The notes: generated by a model from the letters alone, not told the origin. A stretch of DNA of 64,000 nucleotides from Ectothiorhodosinus mongolicus (GCF_022406875.1 NZ_CP023018.1:1273414-1337413); one strand, 5' to 3'; counted from the first letter of the stretch, positions 28,651 through 38,202 are shown. Translations and numbers: made by a program.

Positions 28651-29109
28651 TTACGGATTGTCGGCGTCTTTTTTGCGGGTCATTTCGCGCAGCATGGCTT
28701 CTTGATCGGCAAAAGAAGGCATGCGCTTCTTGGTCTCTGTAGGCTTTTCCTCGCCTGTGTTTTTGCCGGGCTGGAGAAAAATGCGCATGCGTAAGCTTTT
28801 ATTGTAGTCGTTGACACGGCGATCGATCCAAAAGGCATCAAAGACGAGAAACACGACAATTGCCACACCGGCCATTAGCGCGAATGGGATATTGGCCGTT
28901 ACTAAGCCGAGAATGAGTAATACGGCCAGCAACAAATAAGCGACCCCGCCCCAAAGTTCTTTTAAGTAGAAGCGATGCAGCCCCAAAGGCGCCAAGAGCA
29001 ATAATAAATAGGCCGTCCGGCGATGGCGCATCTGGCGTGTCAAACTTGCATTGACGGCTTGTAAGCCGGCGCCGCGCAGATTCATTTGTTTCCAGGATTT
29101 TTTCAACAT
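28651..29109 (-). CDS. TM2-domain membrane protein
   Basis: The 152-residue protein contains a TM2 unit: a first membrane helix running into APLGLHRFYLKELWGG (the conserved G-x-HRFYL turn), then a second hydrophobic segment and further hydrophobic stretch AVLLILGLVTANIPFALMAG. The C-terminal part is cytoplasmic-looking and charged (KRMPSFADQEAMLREMTRKK). TM2 proteins have no settled function in bacteria. The start could be ATG 29109 or ATG 29085; the latter has GGAAAC upstream. Confidence 0.7.
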   Translation of the reverse strand: MLKKSWKQMNLRGAGLQAVNASLTRQMRHRRTAYLLLLLAPLGLHRFYLKELWGGVAYLLLAVLLILGLVTANIPFALMAGVAIVVFLVFDAFWIDRRVNDYNKSLRMRIFLQPGKNTGEEKPTETKKRMPSFADQEAMLREMTRKKDADNP

Positions 29110-29173
29110 GCTTGGATTGGGCTTCAAGGCTGGTAGTATGCACAACGTACGATTTTGATCAGGAATTTGCAAA

Positions 29174-30076
29174 ATGGCTGACCGACGTCTGCAAGTCTTT
29201 TACACCGTGGCACGTTTGCTGTCCTTTACCAAGGCGGCAGAAGCCTTGCATATGACCCAGCCAGCGGTGACCTTTCAGGTGCGTCAACTTGAAGAGTATT
29301 TCAATACCCGCTTATTCGATCGCACCCACAATCGCGTGAGTCTAACCGAGGCCGGCCGTGCCGCTTTCAATCATGCGGAGCGCATCTTTGAGACCTATAA
29401 GGAGATGGAGAACGCCATTCGTGACATCACCGGCGATGTTAATGGGGCGCTTACCTTGGGTGCCAGTACGACCATAGCCGAGTATATGCTGCCGGCCTTA
29501 TTGGGAGATTTTAAAAAGCGCTACCCGGAAGTGAATTTGCGTCTGCGTGTCTCAAACTCTGAGGGCATCATCTCCATGGTAGAGAACAATGTCATCGATC
29601 TCGGTGTGGTCGAAGGCCCGGTCGCCAATCGTAATCTACAAGTTGAGGTTTGCCGCCTAGACGAATTGGTGGTGGTTACACCGCCTGATCATGCTTTGGC
29701 CAAAAAGCATTCCGTCCACATTGAGGAAGTCCTGCCTTACCCCTTCATCTGCCGTGAAGAGGGTTCGGGCACTCGTGAGGTGATCGCGGATTATCTGGCA
29801 CAGCAAGGCATGGGGCGCAACGCACTAGCTGTCAGCCTCGAGCTTGGCAGTCCGGAAGCAATCAAAGGTGCAGTGGAAGCGGGCATGGGAGTCTCCATTC
29901 TGTCTGTCAGCACGATTGAAAAAGAACTCACCCTCAAACGCCTGGCCAGCATTCCCTTAAATCCGTGTCTGAATCGTCCCTTTTCATTTGTCCATCAACG
30001 GCAAAAATTTCGTTTGCGGGCGATGGAGGAACTCTTGAGTTTTGCCCGCGAATATTGTCAGCCGGATGCATCGTGA
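29174..30076 (+). CDS. LysR-family transcriptional regulator
   Basis: The 300-residue protein has an N-terminal winged helix-turn-helix, with SFTKAAEALHMTQPAVT at about residues 17-33, and a periplasmic-binding-like effector domain beginning at GALTLGASTTIAEYMLPALL near residue 92. The REEGSGTREVIADYLAQ segment is typical of the CysL/CbbR branch. Effector unknown. It stands before the glutamine-amidotransferase-like gene (30 bases) in the same direction, so it may be co-transcribed with it rather than divergent from its target. Confidence 0.93.
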   Translation: MADRRLQVFYTVARLLSFTKAAEALHMTQPAVTFQVRQLEEYFNTRLFDRTHNRVSLTEAGRAAFNHAERIFETYKEMENAIRDITGDVNGALTLGASTTIAEYMLPALLGDFKKRYPEVNLRLRVSNSEGIISMVENNVIDLGVVEGPVANRNLQVEVCRLDELVVVTPPDHALAKKHSVHIEEVLPYPFICREEGSGTREVIADYLAQQGMGRNALAVSLELGSPEAIKGAVEAGMGVSILSVSTIEKELTLKRLASIPLNPCLNRPFSFVHQRQKFRLRAMEELLSFAREYCQPDAS

Positions 30077-30106
30077 AATCTGGCATCCCAGACTGAGAGG
30101 TCAAAG

Positions 30107-30844
30107 ATGAAGAACTATGCGGTTGTTCAGCATTCTTATGCCGAGTTCTTGGGGCTTATTGAGAGTCACTTGGAAAAGCGCGATATCGGTTTTAGCTATT
30201 ATCGGCCATTCGTTGGTCAGGACATGCCTGGCTCAGCCGCACAATTTGATGGCTTATGGCTGTTAGGAGGCGCTTGGCCGACGGCTGATGCCGAGAATAA
30301 TCCGCAGGTGCCTGATGAGATCCGTTTAATCAAGGTGTTCCAAAAGGCCAAACGGCCCGTCGTTGGCTTGGGTATGGGTGGGTTGTTGGTGGCACAAGCC
30401 GCTGGCGGTGAAGCTATGGCCGAACCGGCCTACACCAGCGCCTTTGTAACCGCACAAATCACCGAGGCTGGGAAGGGCGATCCTCTGGCTGAGGCGCTCA
30501 ATGGAAAAAAACTGCTGGCGCTGTTCCATGGCAGTGTCGATTTGCCAGAGGGCGTGCAGCCCATCTTGGTGGATGAGCACGGACGCTGGTTAGCCATTCG
30601 TCCAGACGCACTGACTTATGGCTTGTTATTTCGCCCTGAAATGAAGCCCGGCATGCTCGAGGACATCATTATGGAGCAGGGGCACAATCCCCCGCCCAAT
30701 ATCGGTGAGTTACTCTCGGAGGCCCGTATGGAGTGGCTGAATATGCAGAAGGTGACCGATGAAGTCGTCGTCGCCTTAGTGGCAGAGCTGGGCCTGATGC
30801 AGGAGCGGCGCAAAATGCCGGTATTTAACCTGACGCTGGAATGA
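30107..30844 (+). CDS. Class I glutamine amidotransferase-like protein, catalytic residues missing
   Basis: The 245-residue protein follows the class I amidotransferase layout: FDGLWLLGGAWP (oxyanion loop), KRPVVGLGMGGLLVAQAAGG (nucleophile elbow), LFHGSVDLPEGVQPI, and GLLFRPEMKPGML. In active enzymes these read GICLGHQL and QFHPE; here Gly89 replaces the catalytic Cys and Arg176 replaces the catalytic His, so glutamine hydrolysis is not expected. It may be a binding or regulatory pseudoenzyme. A GAGGTCAAAG site precedes the ATG. Confidence 0.75.
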   Translation: MKNYAVVQHSYAEFLGLIESHLEKRDIGFSYYRPFVGQDMPGSAAQFDGLWLLGGAWPTADAENNPQVPDEIRLIKVFQKAKRPVVGLGMGGLLVAQAAGGEAMAEPAYTSAFVTAQITEAGKGDPLAEALNGKKLLALFHGSVDLPEGVQPILVDEHGRWLAIRPDALTYGLLFRPEMKPGMLEDIIMEQGHNPPPNIGELLSEARMEWLNMQKVTDEVVVALVAELGLMQERRKMPVFNLTLE

Positions 30845-30857
30845 TGAGACGGTGATG

Positions 30858-31211
30858 ATGTCAGCGGGTAACCGCAAGGTAAAACAGCGGCTGTTGCAGG
30901 CTCTGGTGCAACTGCCTGAAGAAAAAGCCGAGATGCTAGCGGATTTTGCGGAATTTCTAGCCGGCAGGCAGGAGGCGCTGCCGCTACAAACGCCTAAGCT
31001 GCTTCCGAGGTCGCCTGAAGAGACTGTTGTCCAAGCCATGAAACGCTTATCCGCGAGCTATCCTATGCTGGACAAAGCCCGATTACTCAACGAGACTTCC
31101 ATGCTGATGTCTCAGCATGTGATGCAGGGACGGTGCGCGACTGAAGTAATTGAAGAACTTGAGGCGGTATTTATGCAGCACTACCAGTCTTATCGGGAAG
31201 GTGGTCGATGA
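30858..31211 (+). CDS. Small uncharacterised helical protein
   Basis: The 117-residue protein is not recognised with confidence. Its segment LVQLPEEKAEMLADFAEFLA is like the DUF2281-type helix found in small antitoxin-like proteins, but no toxin partner is adjacent. The remainder looks helical and ends with FMQHYQSYREGGR. I prefer the third of three consecutive possible starts (GTG 30852, ATG 30855, ATG 30858) because GAGACGG is best spaced for it. Its stop overlaps the permease ATG (ATGA). Confidence 0.7.
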   Translation: MSAGNRKVKQRLLQALVQLPEEKAEMLADFAEFLAGRQEALPLQTPKLLPRSPEETVVQAMKRLSASYPMLDKARLLNETSMLMSQHVMQGRCATEVIEELEAVFMQHYQSYREGGR

Positions 31212-32308
31212 TTCCAGTGCTTGAGCGTTGGTATCAGCGCCATTTTTCCAATCCTCAAGTAGTGATTCTTGCGCTACTGCTTTTGTTTGGCTCATTGGTG
31301 ATGATTTTTGCCGGTAAGCTACTGGCGCCGATTCTCGCTTCTATTATCTTTGCTTACCTTCTTGAAGGCGGTGTGCGCCGCTTACAGGCTTACGGATTGC
31401 CGCGGCTTCTGGCGGTCACCATCGTATTTATCGTCTTCTTAACCCTAACCATCGCCTCCATACTTTTGCTGATTCCGATGCTGAGCCAACAGATTGTGCA
31501 ATTGGTGCGGGAGTTGCCTGCCATGGTGGTGCAGGGTCAAGGATTATTGCTGCAACTGCCTGAACACTATCCGCAGTTCATCTCCGAAGAGCAGGTCGTG
31601 GATATCATGGGAGCGATTCGCGCCGAAACCATCGCCTTAGGGCAACGGGTGGTGAATTTCACGCTTAACTCGGCCATGCATGTGGTCACCATTATGATTT
31701 ATTTGGTGGTAGTACCACTCATGGTTTTCTTCATGCTCAAGGACAAACAAGTCATCATGGCGTGGATCAGCAGTTTCTTGCCGCGTGATCGCCATCTTGC
31801 CAACAGGGTTTGGGCAGAAGTGAACGTGAAAATTGCCAGTTATGTCCGCGGTAAGTTTCTCGAGATTCTGATTGTTTGGGCAGTGAGCTACCTGACCTTT
31901 TGGTTCTTCGGGCTAAACTATGCGTTGCTGTTGTCCTTCATGGTGGGTATCTCAGTGATCATCCCCTATGTTGGTGCTGCCGTAGTGACTTTGCCGGTGG
32001 CCATGGTGGCGTATTTTCAGTTCGGCCTTTCCTCAGAGTTTGCCTATGTGCTGATTGCATACGCGGTGATTCAATTCCTCGATGGTAATGTACTGGTGCC
32101 CTTGTTGTTCTCTGAAGTGGTCAACCTCCACCCCGTTGCGATTATTGCCGCCGTGCTGATCTTCGGTGGCCTTTGGGGCTTATGGGGCGTATTTTTTGCC
32201 ATTCCTTTGGCGACCTTAATCCATGCAGTGATCCGCTCATGGCCGCGCCTGGATCGGCTTGAGGTCGGGGCAGCGGGTGCAGCTGATGCCGAAGAAAGCC
32301 CGAGCTGA
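31208..32308 (+). CDS. AI-2E family transporter (PerM/YhhT-like permease)
   Basis: The 366-residue inner-membrane protein has about seven or eight hydrophobic segments, including VVILALLLLFGSLVMIFAGK at the start, VVTIMIYLVVVPLMVFFMLK in the middle and the conserved LDGNVLVPLLFSEVVNLHPV region near residue 295, all typical of the AI-2E exporter family. Substrates differ among members (AI-2 export, Na+/H+ exchange), so none is assigned. Start overlaps the preceding gene as ATGA; it converges on the phoH-like gene with a 4-base gap. Confidence 0.88.
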   Translation: MIPVLERWYQRHFSNPQVVILALLLLFGSLVMIFAGKLLAPILASIIFAYLLEGGVRRLQAYGLPRLLAVTIVFIVFLTLTIASILLLIPMLSQQIVQLVRELPAMVVQGQGLLLQLPEHYPQFISEEQVVDIMGAIRAETIALGQRVVNFTLNSAMHVVTIMIYLVVVPLMVFFMLKDKQVIMAWISSFLPRDRHLANRVWAEVNVKIASYVRGKFLEILIVWAVSYLTFWFFGLNYALLLSFMVGISVIIPYVGAAVVTLPVAMVAYFQFGLSSEFAYVLIAYAVIQFLDGNVLVPLLFSEVVNLHPVAIIAAVLIFGGLWGLWGVFFAIPLATLIHAVIRSWPRLDRLEVGAAGAADAEESPS

Positions 32309-32312
32309 CGCC

Positions 32313-33725
32313 TTAGAGTTGCTCTGAGGCGTAATCTGCCAACCGTGAGCGCTCGCCCCGTTGTAAGGTCATATGACCACTGTGCTGCCAATGCCGGAAA
32401 CGGTCCACCACAAAAGTCAGGCCTGAACTGGTCTCGGTGAGATAGGGCGTATCGATCTGGCCCACATTTCCCAGACACACGACTTTGGTTCCCGGTCCGG
32501 CGCGGGTGATTAGGGTTTTCATTTGTTTGGCGGTAAGGTTTTGCGCCTCATCTAGGATGATAAATCGGTTCAAAAAAGTACGCCCGCGCATAAAATTCAA
32601 AGAGCGGATTTTCACCCGGCTGCGCAGCAGATCTTGAGTGGCGGCGCGGCCCCAATCACCCCCAACATCCGATTGGGTCAGCACTTCTAGGTTGTCCATC
32701 AAGGCGCCCATCCACGGCGTCATTTTTTCTTCCTCGGTACCGGGCAAAAAGCCAATATCTTCGCCCACTGGCACAGTCACCCGCGTCATGATGATTTCTG
32801 AATAGCGTTTATCATCCAGCGTTTGCGCCAAACCCGCAGCCAAAGTGAGCAAGGTTTTGCCGGTGCCGGCGGCTCCCACCAAGGTCACAAAGTCAATATC
32901 GGGATCCATCAATAGATTCAGCGCTAAATTTTGCTCGCGATTGCGGGCTTGGATTCCCCAAACCGAATGCTTATTGCTGGTGAAGTCGCGTATGGTCTCA
33001 ACTAAGGCGGTTTCGCCTTCGATGGCGCGGACGATGGTGGTGAAGTCTTCCGCCGACTCATTATAAAGAAACTGGTTGGGATGCCATTGCGCCACAATCG
33101 GGCCAGAGATCCGGTACAAAGTTCGGCCACTCTCCTGCCATGAGTCCATGGTTTTGACATGGGTCTCCCAAAAGTCTTCGGGTAAATCAAAGCGGCCACT
33201 GAACAACAGGCTGACATCATCCAATACCTGGTCATTGAAATAATCTTCGGCATGAATGCCAATGACAGTGGCTTTAATGCGCAGGTTGATGTCCTTAGAG
33301 ACCAGCGTGACACGCGTGTCCTTGGCCTGGCTTTGCAGTGCTAACGCAGTACCCAAAATGGTGTTGTCGGGCGTATTGCCGGGCAGGTTGTCAGGCAAAG
33401 GGCTGCCTTGTGCTTTGACCTCAAAGAACAGACGGCCGGTGACTGTGGCCTCATCCCTAAGGGGCACGATAGCGCCAGTTAAAGGTAACCCAGAAGCAAT
33501 GTCTTTAGAGTCGGACGACTCTAGGATTTCGTCTAAAAACCGACTCACTTGGCGCACATTGCGGGCCACCTCGGATAAGCCTTTCTTGGCTCGATCCAGC
33601 TCCTCAAGAACCACCATGGGCAGAAAAATATCGTGTTCCTTGAAACGAAATAGTGCCGTGGGGTCGTGCATCAGCACATTCGTATCAAGCACAAACAGGC
33701 GTTTGCCCGATATTTCCTTTTTCAA
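32313..33725 (-). CDS. PhoH-family protein with N-terminal PIN domain
   Basis: The 470-residue protein joins a PIN nuclease domain (KRLFVLDTNVLMHD, with Asp14 and further acidic residues such as EELDRAKKG around 41-49) to a PhoH ATPase domain with Walker A GAAGTGKTLLTLAAG at residues 284-298 and Walker B FIILDEAQNLTAKQMKTLIT. This PIN-PhoH architecture is known as YlaK or PhoH2-like and is thought to act as an RNA helicase-nuclease. It lies 23 bases after bcp on the same strand. Confidence 0.93.
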   Translation of the reverse strand: MKKEISGKRLFVLDTNVLMHDPTALFRFKEHDIFLPMVVLEELDRAKKGLSEVARNVRQVSRFLDEILESSDSKDIASGLPLTGAIVPLRDEATVTGRLFFEVKAQGSPLPDNLPGNTPDNTILGTALALQSQAKDTRVTLVSKDINLRIKATVIGIHAEDYFNDQVLDDVSLLFSGRFDLPEDFWETHVKTMDSWQESGRTLYRISGPIVAQWHPNQFLYNESAEDFTTIVRAIEGETALVETIRDFTSNKHSVWGIQARNREQNLALNLLMDPDIDFVTLVGAAGTGKTLLTLAAGLAQTLDDKRYSEIIMTRVTVPVGEDIGFLPGTEEEKMTPWMGALMDNLEVLTQSDVGGDWGRAATQDLLRSRVKIRSLNFMRGRTFLNRFIILDEAQNLTAKQMKTLITRAGPGTKVVCLGNVGQIDTPYLTETSSGLTFVVDRFRHWQHSGHMTLQRGERSRLADYASEQL

Positions 33726-33748
33726 TGTGGTAGTCCTTTGAGAGGTGA

Positions 33749-34225
33749 TCAGTCAGAGAGTTCCTCGAGTACTGCAATCACTTCTTCAACATGTCCAGGA
33801 ACTTTTACCTTGCGCCACTCGCGGCGCAAAACGCCCTGGTTGTCGATGATAAAAGTACTGCGCTCGATCCCACGCACTTGTTTGCCATACATGTTTTTCA
33901 TTTTGATGACGTCAAAAAGCGTGCAGAGGCTTTCATCCTCATCAGACAATAGCTCGAATGGGAAGCCATATTTGCATTTGAATTTTTCATGAGATTTAAC
34001 GCTGTCACGAGAGATGCCCAGCACGCGTGCGCCGGCAGCCTCTATGCGGGAAAAATGTTCGGTGAAATCCTTACCCTCTGTGGTACATCCTGGGGTGTCA
34101 TCTTTGGGATAGAAATAAAGCACCACAAAACCTTGCCCCAAAAGAGAAGACAAGCTGATTGCTTGATCCCCAGTGGCCGCCAGAGTGAACTCCGGGACTT
34201 TTTCGCCAACAACAACAGCAGACAT
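33749..34225 (-). CDS. bcp: Thiol peroxidase Bcp (peroxiredoxin Q)
   Basis: The 158-residue thioredoxin-fold peroxidase reduces hydroperoxides. The peroxidatic Cys47 lies in FYPKDDTPGCTTEGKDF. The resolving Cys five residues later seen in E. coli Bcp is absent (Lys52), but Cys84 in EKFKCKYGFPF matches the alternative Cys48-Cys84 arrangement described for Xanthomonas Bcp. ATG 34225 is chosen because GGAGAG lies 6 bases upstream; a longer start adds seven residues. gcvR lies 34 bases upstream, as in E. coli. Confidence 0.95.
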   Translation of the reverse strand: MSAVVVGEKVPEFTLAATGDQAISLSSLLGQGFVVLYFYPKDDTPGCTTEGKDFTEHFSRIEAAGARVLGISRDSVKSHEKFKCKYGFPFELLSDEDESLCTLFDVIKMKNMYGKQVRGIERSTFIIDNQGVLRREWRKVKVPGHVEEVIAVLEELSD

Positions 34226-34259
34226 ACGGTTCTCTCCAATATTCAATTTTTCTAGCCAC

Positions 34260-34814
34260 TTAGGGTTTGATGGGTTCGATCACCCCATCCAGGTTTAATT
34301 CATCACACAAGTCCAGAAAGTCATCGCGCAGTGAGGCGATGTGTTCCCCGGCTGGCACTTCCACCGCTAGGTGAGCAGTAAAAAGCGAAGTTGTTGAATG
34401 TGAGGGCGTGTAGGCGTGGGTATTCATTTCCCGGATCTCGATGTCTCGGGCAGCAAAAAAGGTCAATACCTGATGCACAATGTCCGGTTGTTCTAAGGCG
34501 ATGATGTCGACCGAGTAGGGCAGCGTCTGGCTAGAGAGCTGTGGTGTGCTGGTGTGTCGTGAGAGCAATTGTAGCTCTGCTTCAGCGGCAATTTCCGTTA
34601 GGGCTTTTTCCACTTTGCCCAGCGTGCTCCAATTCCCATTGATCAACAAAGCACAGCTAAAACTGTCGCCCCAGACGGATAGATGACTGTCTTGGACGCT
34701 GCAGCCACAGTCCAGTATGACAAAGCTCAACATCGGTAGGAGGCCGGGGCGATGTTCGCCCGAAACACACACGAACAGATGGGTTTTTCTGTTGTGTCTC
34801 TGGGTTGCGCTCAT
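34260..34814 (-). CDS. gcvR: ACT-domain protein, GcvR family
   Basis: The 184-residue protein has two ACT domains: THLFVCVSGEHRPGLLPMLS and CGCSVQDSHLSVWGDSFSCA in the first, and YSVDIIALEQPDIVHQVLTF in the second. This matches GcvR, which in E. coli opposes GcvA and represses the glycine cleavage genes. Neighbours bcp and divergent dapA reproduce the E. coli arrangement. The start is uncertain: ATG 34814, or GTG 34877 which has AGG at good spacing and would add 21 residues. Confidence 0.85.
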   Translation of the reverse strand: MSATQRHNRKTHLFVCVSGEHRPGLLPMLSFVILDCGCSVQDSHLSVWGDSFSCALLINGNWSTLGKVEKALTEIAAEAELQLLSRHTSTPQLSSQTLPYSVDIIALEQPDIVHQVLTFFAARDIEIREMNTHAYTPSHSTTSLFTAHLAVEVPAGEHIASLRDDFLDLCDELNLDGVIEPIKP

Positions 34815-34968
34815 TCCGGCGTGGGCTTTTATTTTGGGCAGGCTTTTCAATGCAAACAGGTTAACAGTTTGTTGCACGGCTGCCTACGATTGATTACGTG
34901 ATTTTGGCGCTTGATGGTTGCCCGTGCTGACCAGTACTATGAGGGGGTTTTCCCGCGCGGAGATGTGG

Positions 34969-35853
34969 ATGTTTCACGGCAGCATGGTGGCCTTGGTCAC
35001 TCCGATGAATAGCGATGGCTCTTTGGCCTTTGAGGCGCTTGAGCATCTGCTTGAGTTTCATATCGATCAGGGCACGGATGCGATTGTCGCGGTGGGCACG
35101 ACGGGCGAATCGGCCACCTTAGATGTCGCCGAGCACTGTGAGGTGATCCGTCGTTGCGTGCAACTCGCTGAAGGTCGCCTGCCTATTATTGCTGGCACCG
35201 GGGCTAATTCAACCACAGAGGCAATTGAACTGACTCGGCTAGCGATGGAGGCGGGTGCGGATGCTGCTTTGTTGGTAACTCCTTACTACAACAAACCAAC
35301 GCAAGAAGGTCTGTATCAACATTATCGCGCTGTGGCTGAAGCCGTCCCTATGCCCCAGATACTTTATAATGTTCCTGGGCGCACGGCCGTTGATCTGCTG
35401 CCTGAGACTGTGGATCGGCTGGCTGATATTTCCAATATCGTCGGATTGAAGGAAGCGACAGGAGATTTGCAGCGCGCCGCGGAACTGGTTGCGCTTTGTG
35501 GTGATCGAATGGATTTGTACAGCGGGGATGATCCCACAGCTTTGGATTTTATTCTGGCGGGAGGCAAAGGCAATATATCGGTCACAGCCAATGTCGCCCC
35601 CTCAGCCATGCACCAGATGTGTGCTGCAGCGCTGCGACGGGATGAAAATGCTGCGAGAGACATAGAAGCCCCAATTAAGGAATTACATCAGGCACTGTTT
35701 GTGGAATCCAATCCGATCCCGGTGAAATGGGCCCTGTACGCGATGGGTTTGATACCGGATGGAATCAGGCTACCCCTTACTCCATTGTCGCAGGCTTTGC
35801 GAGCTCCTCTGTGTGAGGCTCTGCGCCGAGCAGGCATAACTCTTAAGGCATAG
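34969..35853 (+). CDS. dapA: 4-hydroxy-tetrahydrodipicolinate synthase
   Basis: The 294-residue TIM-barrel enzyme condenses pyruvate and aspartate semialdehyde at the start of the lysine and diaminopimelate branch. [46 protein letters not shown] (active-site Tyr) and [11 protein letters not shown] (Schiff-base Lys) are all visible. ATG 34969 follows GGAG by 6 bases and matches the family start; further upstream starts are not needed. bamC follows after 4 bases. Confidence 0.97.
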   Translation: MFHGSMVALVTPMNSDGSLAFEALEHLLEFHIDQGTDAIVAVGTTGESATLDVAEHCEVIRRCVQLAEGRLPIIAGTGANSTTEAIELTRLAMEAGADAALLVTPYYNKPTQEGLYQHYRAVAEAVPMPQILYNVPGRTAVDLLPETVDRLADISNIVGLKEATGDLQRAAELVALCGDRMDLYSGDDPTALDFILAGGKGNISVTANVAPSAMHQMCAAALRRDENAARDIEAPIKELHQALFVESNPIPVKWALYAMGLIPDGIRLPLTPLSQALRAPLCEALRRAGITLKA

Positions 35854-35857
35854 AAAG

Positions 35858-36991
35858 ATGACTGAATTGAAGCCGAAAAAAATGATGTTGGCAGTGGCCT
35901 TGGCCTGTGCGGGCAGTCTGAGTTTGGCCGGATGTGGGCTTCTTGGAGATCGTGACCCGACGTCACGTGAAGCCCAAACCCGGGCGCTTGAAGTGCCCCC
36001 GGATTTGATTCCGCCCTCGGTGGATCCCAGTTTTCGTATCCCTGAAATCGGTGAAGGGCGAGTCGCCGCCAGTCAAATGCCTGCCGGACAGAGAGAATCC
36101 GGCATAACTCAAACTGCAACCGTGGCGCGGGTCTTGCCTGTACCCGATGGCATGGAGATTCGTCGCGAGGGATCGGTGCGTTATCTGCATGTCAACGCCG
36201 CGGCCGATGAGCTTTGGCCTGCCATGCGTAACTTCTTTCGCGAGCAGGGGTTGGCTTTAACGGTAGACGCCCCTGAGCGCGGAGTATTTGAAACCGATTG
36301 GGTGCAAACCCGTGCGGGACTGCCCCAAGAGGGCGGCTTACGCAGTCTCATCGCTCGTGTGTTTGGTGATGGCTACGATGCGAATATGCGTAATCAATTC
36401 CGAGTTCGGGTTGAGCCGGAATCAGCCGAAGCCTCATCTATTTTTGTCAGTCACCGTGGCGCAGAGGAAGTGGCTGAACGCGAGGATTTGATTCGCTGGG
36501 CCATGGTGCCTGCTGACCCTGAAGCGGAAGCACAAATGTTGGTACAAATCATGAATCATCTGGCAGGTATTCAGACCGATGAGCCTGCGGCGACCGGTAT
36601 GCAGTTTGTCGATGTGGGGCCGGCAGTACGACTGGTATCGGATGCGACGCCGCCTTATGTTGAAGTACAGGGTGAATTTGAGCCCACTTGGCGGCGCTTG
36701 GGTGTGATGTTGGACCGAGCCTCGTTACTGGTGGATGACGTCGATCGATCTAACGGGATTTATTACGTCACCTATCGTCCGGAGCGAGATCAAGCTGAAA
36801 GGACTGGGTTTTTGGGGCGCGTCTTTAGTCGCGAAGACTTGCGGGTAGATACGAACACTCAGTTCAGGATCATTGTTCGCGAGTTCGAAGGGCTTACGCG
36901 GATCACCGTTCAGAATCAGCAGGGTGAGCCCGCATCGCAACGTGAAAACGATGTGGTACTCACCCGCATTCGTGACCAGTTCGGCTCTTAG
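35858..36991 (+). CDS. bamC: Outer-membrane assembly lipoprotein BamC
   Basis: The 377-residue protein has a lipoprotein signal with lipobox LSLAGC (Cys26), an unstructured N-terminal stretch of about 70 residues, and two helix-grip domains, one around [20 protein letters not shown] and one around [20 protein letters not shown]. BamC binds BamD in the beta-barrel assembly machine. Length is a little above E. coli BamC (344). Its stop overlaps that of folE2 on the other strand. Confidence 0.93.
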   Translation: MTELKPKKMMLAVALACAGSLSLAGCGLLGDRDPTSREAQTRALEVPPDLIPPSVDPSFRIPEIGEGRVAASQMPAGQRESGITQTATVARVLPVPDGMEIRREGSVRYLHVNAAADELWPAMRNFFREQGLALTVDAPERGVFETDWVQTRAGLPQEGGLRSLIARVFGDGYDANMRNQFRVRVEPESAEASSIFVSHRGAEEVAEREDLIRWAMVPADPEAEAQMLVQIMNHLAGIQTDEPAATGMQFVDVGPAVRLVSDATPPYVEVQGEFEPTWRRLGVMLDRASLLVDDVDRSNGIYYVTYRPERDQAERTGFLGRVFSREDLRVDTNTQFRIIVREFEGLTRITVQNQQGEPASQRENDVVLTRIRDQFGS

Positions 36992-37803
36992 GCCAGATCT
37001 TTGTCCGTCTCAATCAGCGCATAAGCGGAATGATTGTGGATGGACTCGAAGTTTTCTGAGGTGACGGTGTAGGCGCGGATGCGCTCTTCATTATTCAGGC
37101 GCAAAGCCACGTCGCGCACCAGATCCTCAACAAACTTCGGATTATCATAAGCCCGTTCGGTAACGAATTTCTCATCAGGACGCTTGAGTAGCCCATAGAG
37201 TTCGCATGAGGCTTCGGCTTCAACCATATCAATGATTTCTTCCACCCAGATGAAATCGGCGATGCGGGCGTCCACTGTCACATGTGAGCGTTGATTGTGG
37301 GCGCCGTATTGAGAAATCCCCTTGGAGCAGGGGCACAGTGTCGTTACCGGCACCAATACCTTGATGCGCATCACTGCCTCACCGTCTTTCACCTCACCGA
37401 TGAAACTCACTTCATAATCCAACAAGCTGCAGACGCCAGATACTGGGGCCGCTTTGTTGATGAAGTAGGGGAAGCACATTTCGATATGTCCTGACTCTGC
37501 TTCAAGACGCTCAGCCACCTCTTGCAGCATGAGTTTGAAGGTCTCCACGGTAATTTCTCGCTCATGGGAGTTGAGGATATCCACGAAGCGCGACATGTGG
37601 GTGCCTTTAAAATCCTGTGGCAAGTTCACATACATAGAGAAGCGAGCCACCGTGTGCTGCTCGCCACCGGAGCGATCTTTGACGCGAACCGGGTGCAAGA
37701 TGTCTTTGATGCCCACCTTGTTAATGGGAATCTGGCGAGTGTCAGCACTGGACTGCACGTCAGGCATATTGGTAACAACAGTGGCGGCCGTAGAGTTCAT
37801 CAT
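36988..37803 (-). CDS. folE2: GTP cyclohydrolase FolE2 (type IB)
   Basis: The 271-residue enzyme converts GTP to dihydroneopterin triphosphate for folate or queuosine, without the strict zinc need of FolE. The [20 protein letters not shown] motif contains the family's metal-binding Cys157 and nearby residues, and FFPYFIN-type and [12 protein letters not shown]-like segments precede it. The ATG follows AGGAAAC, 12 bases after queD, linking it to the deazapurine branch and to the xseB-ispA-dxs run. Confidence 0.95.
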   Translation of the reverse strand: MMNSTAATVVTNMPDVQSSADTRQIPINKVGIKDILHPVRVKDRSGGEQHTVARFSMYVNLPQDFKGTHMSRFVDILNSHEREITVETFKLMLQEVAERLEAESGHIEMCFPYFINKAAPVSGVCSLLDYEVSFIGEVKDGEAVMRIKVLVPVTTLCPCSKGISQYGAHNQRSHVTVDARIADFIWVEEIIDMVEAEASCELYGLLKRPDEKFVTERAYDNPKFVEDLVRDVALRLNNEERIRAYTVTSENFESIHNHSAYALIETDKDLA

Positions 37804-37815
37804 TCGTTTCCTGAT

Positions 37816-38202
37816 TCAGTTTTCCGTATAGCGGACGCAAGCCCGATCTGTTTCCCACAGAGTGATAGCCTTGAGTTGAATGCCTTTGTTGTTGCTAAGG
37901 CGTTCTGACATCTCCTTGAAAAACCAGGCTGCAATATTTTCAGCGGTAGGGTTTTGGTTTTGAAAAGCGGGCAGATCATTGAGATAACGATGATCCACAA
38001 TCTCAGTCACTTCCCGCGCGTACTGTTTGATGGTTTTGAAATCCAACACCATGCCGAGGTTATCCAGCACTGAGGACTCAACTTCCACCTCAACTTTCCA
38101 GTTATGCCCATGCATTCGGGCGCAGTTTCCGGGATAGTCCCGCAAAGTGTGTGCAGCACAAAACTCCGTCAAGACTTTCAGATTGTATAACGGAGTCGCC
38201 AC
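37816..38202 (-). CDS. queD: 6-carboxy-5,6,7,8-tetrahydropterin synthase
   Basis: The 128-residue protein is a QueD/PTPS-family enzyme. Zinc ligands His18 (CAAHTL), His31 and His33 (MHGHNW) and catalytic Cys27 (GNCARMHGHNW) are present, as is the PTAENIAAWF segment. QueD makes the second intermediate of queuosine and preQ0 from the FolE2 product, so its pairing with folE2 is sensible. The start is GTG, overlapping the dxs stop by one base, without a good ribosome site. Confidence 0.93.
   Translation of the reverse strand: MATPLYNLKVLTEFCAAHTLRDYPGNCARMHGHNWKVEVEVESSVLDNLGMVLDFKTIKQYAREVTEIVDHRYLNDLPAFQNQNPTAENIAAWFFKEMSERLSNNKGIQLKAITLWETDRACVRYTEN

Noticed and set aside
28651-29172. Longer start for the TM2 protein
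   Set aside because: The extra residues before 29109 cross the LysR upstream region and lack a ribosome site.
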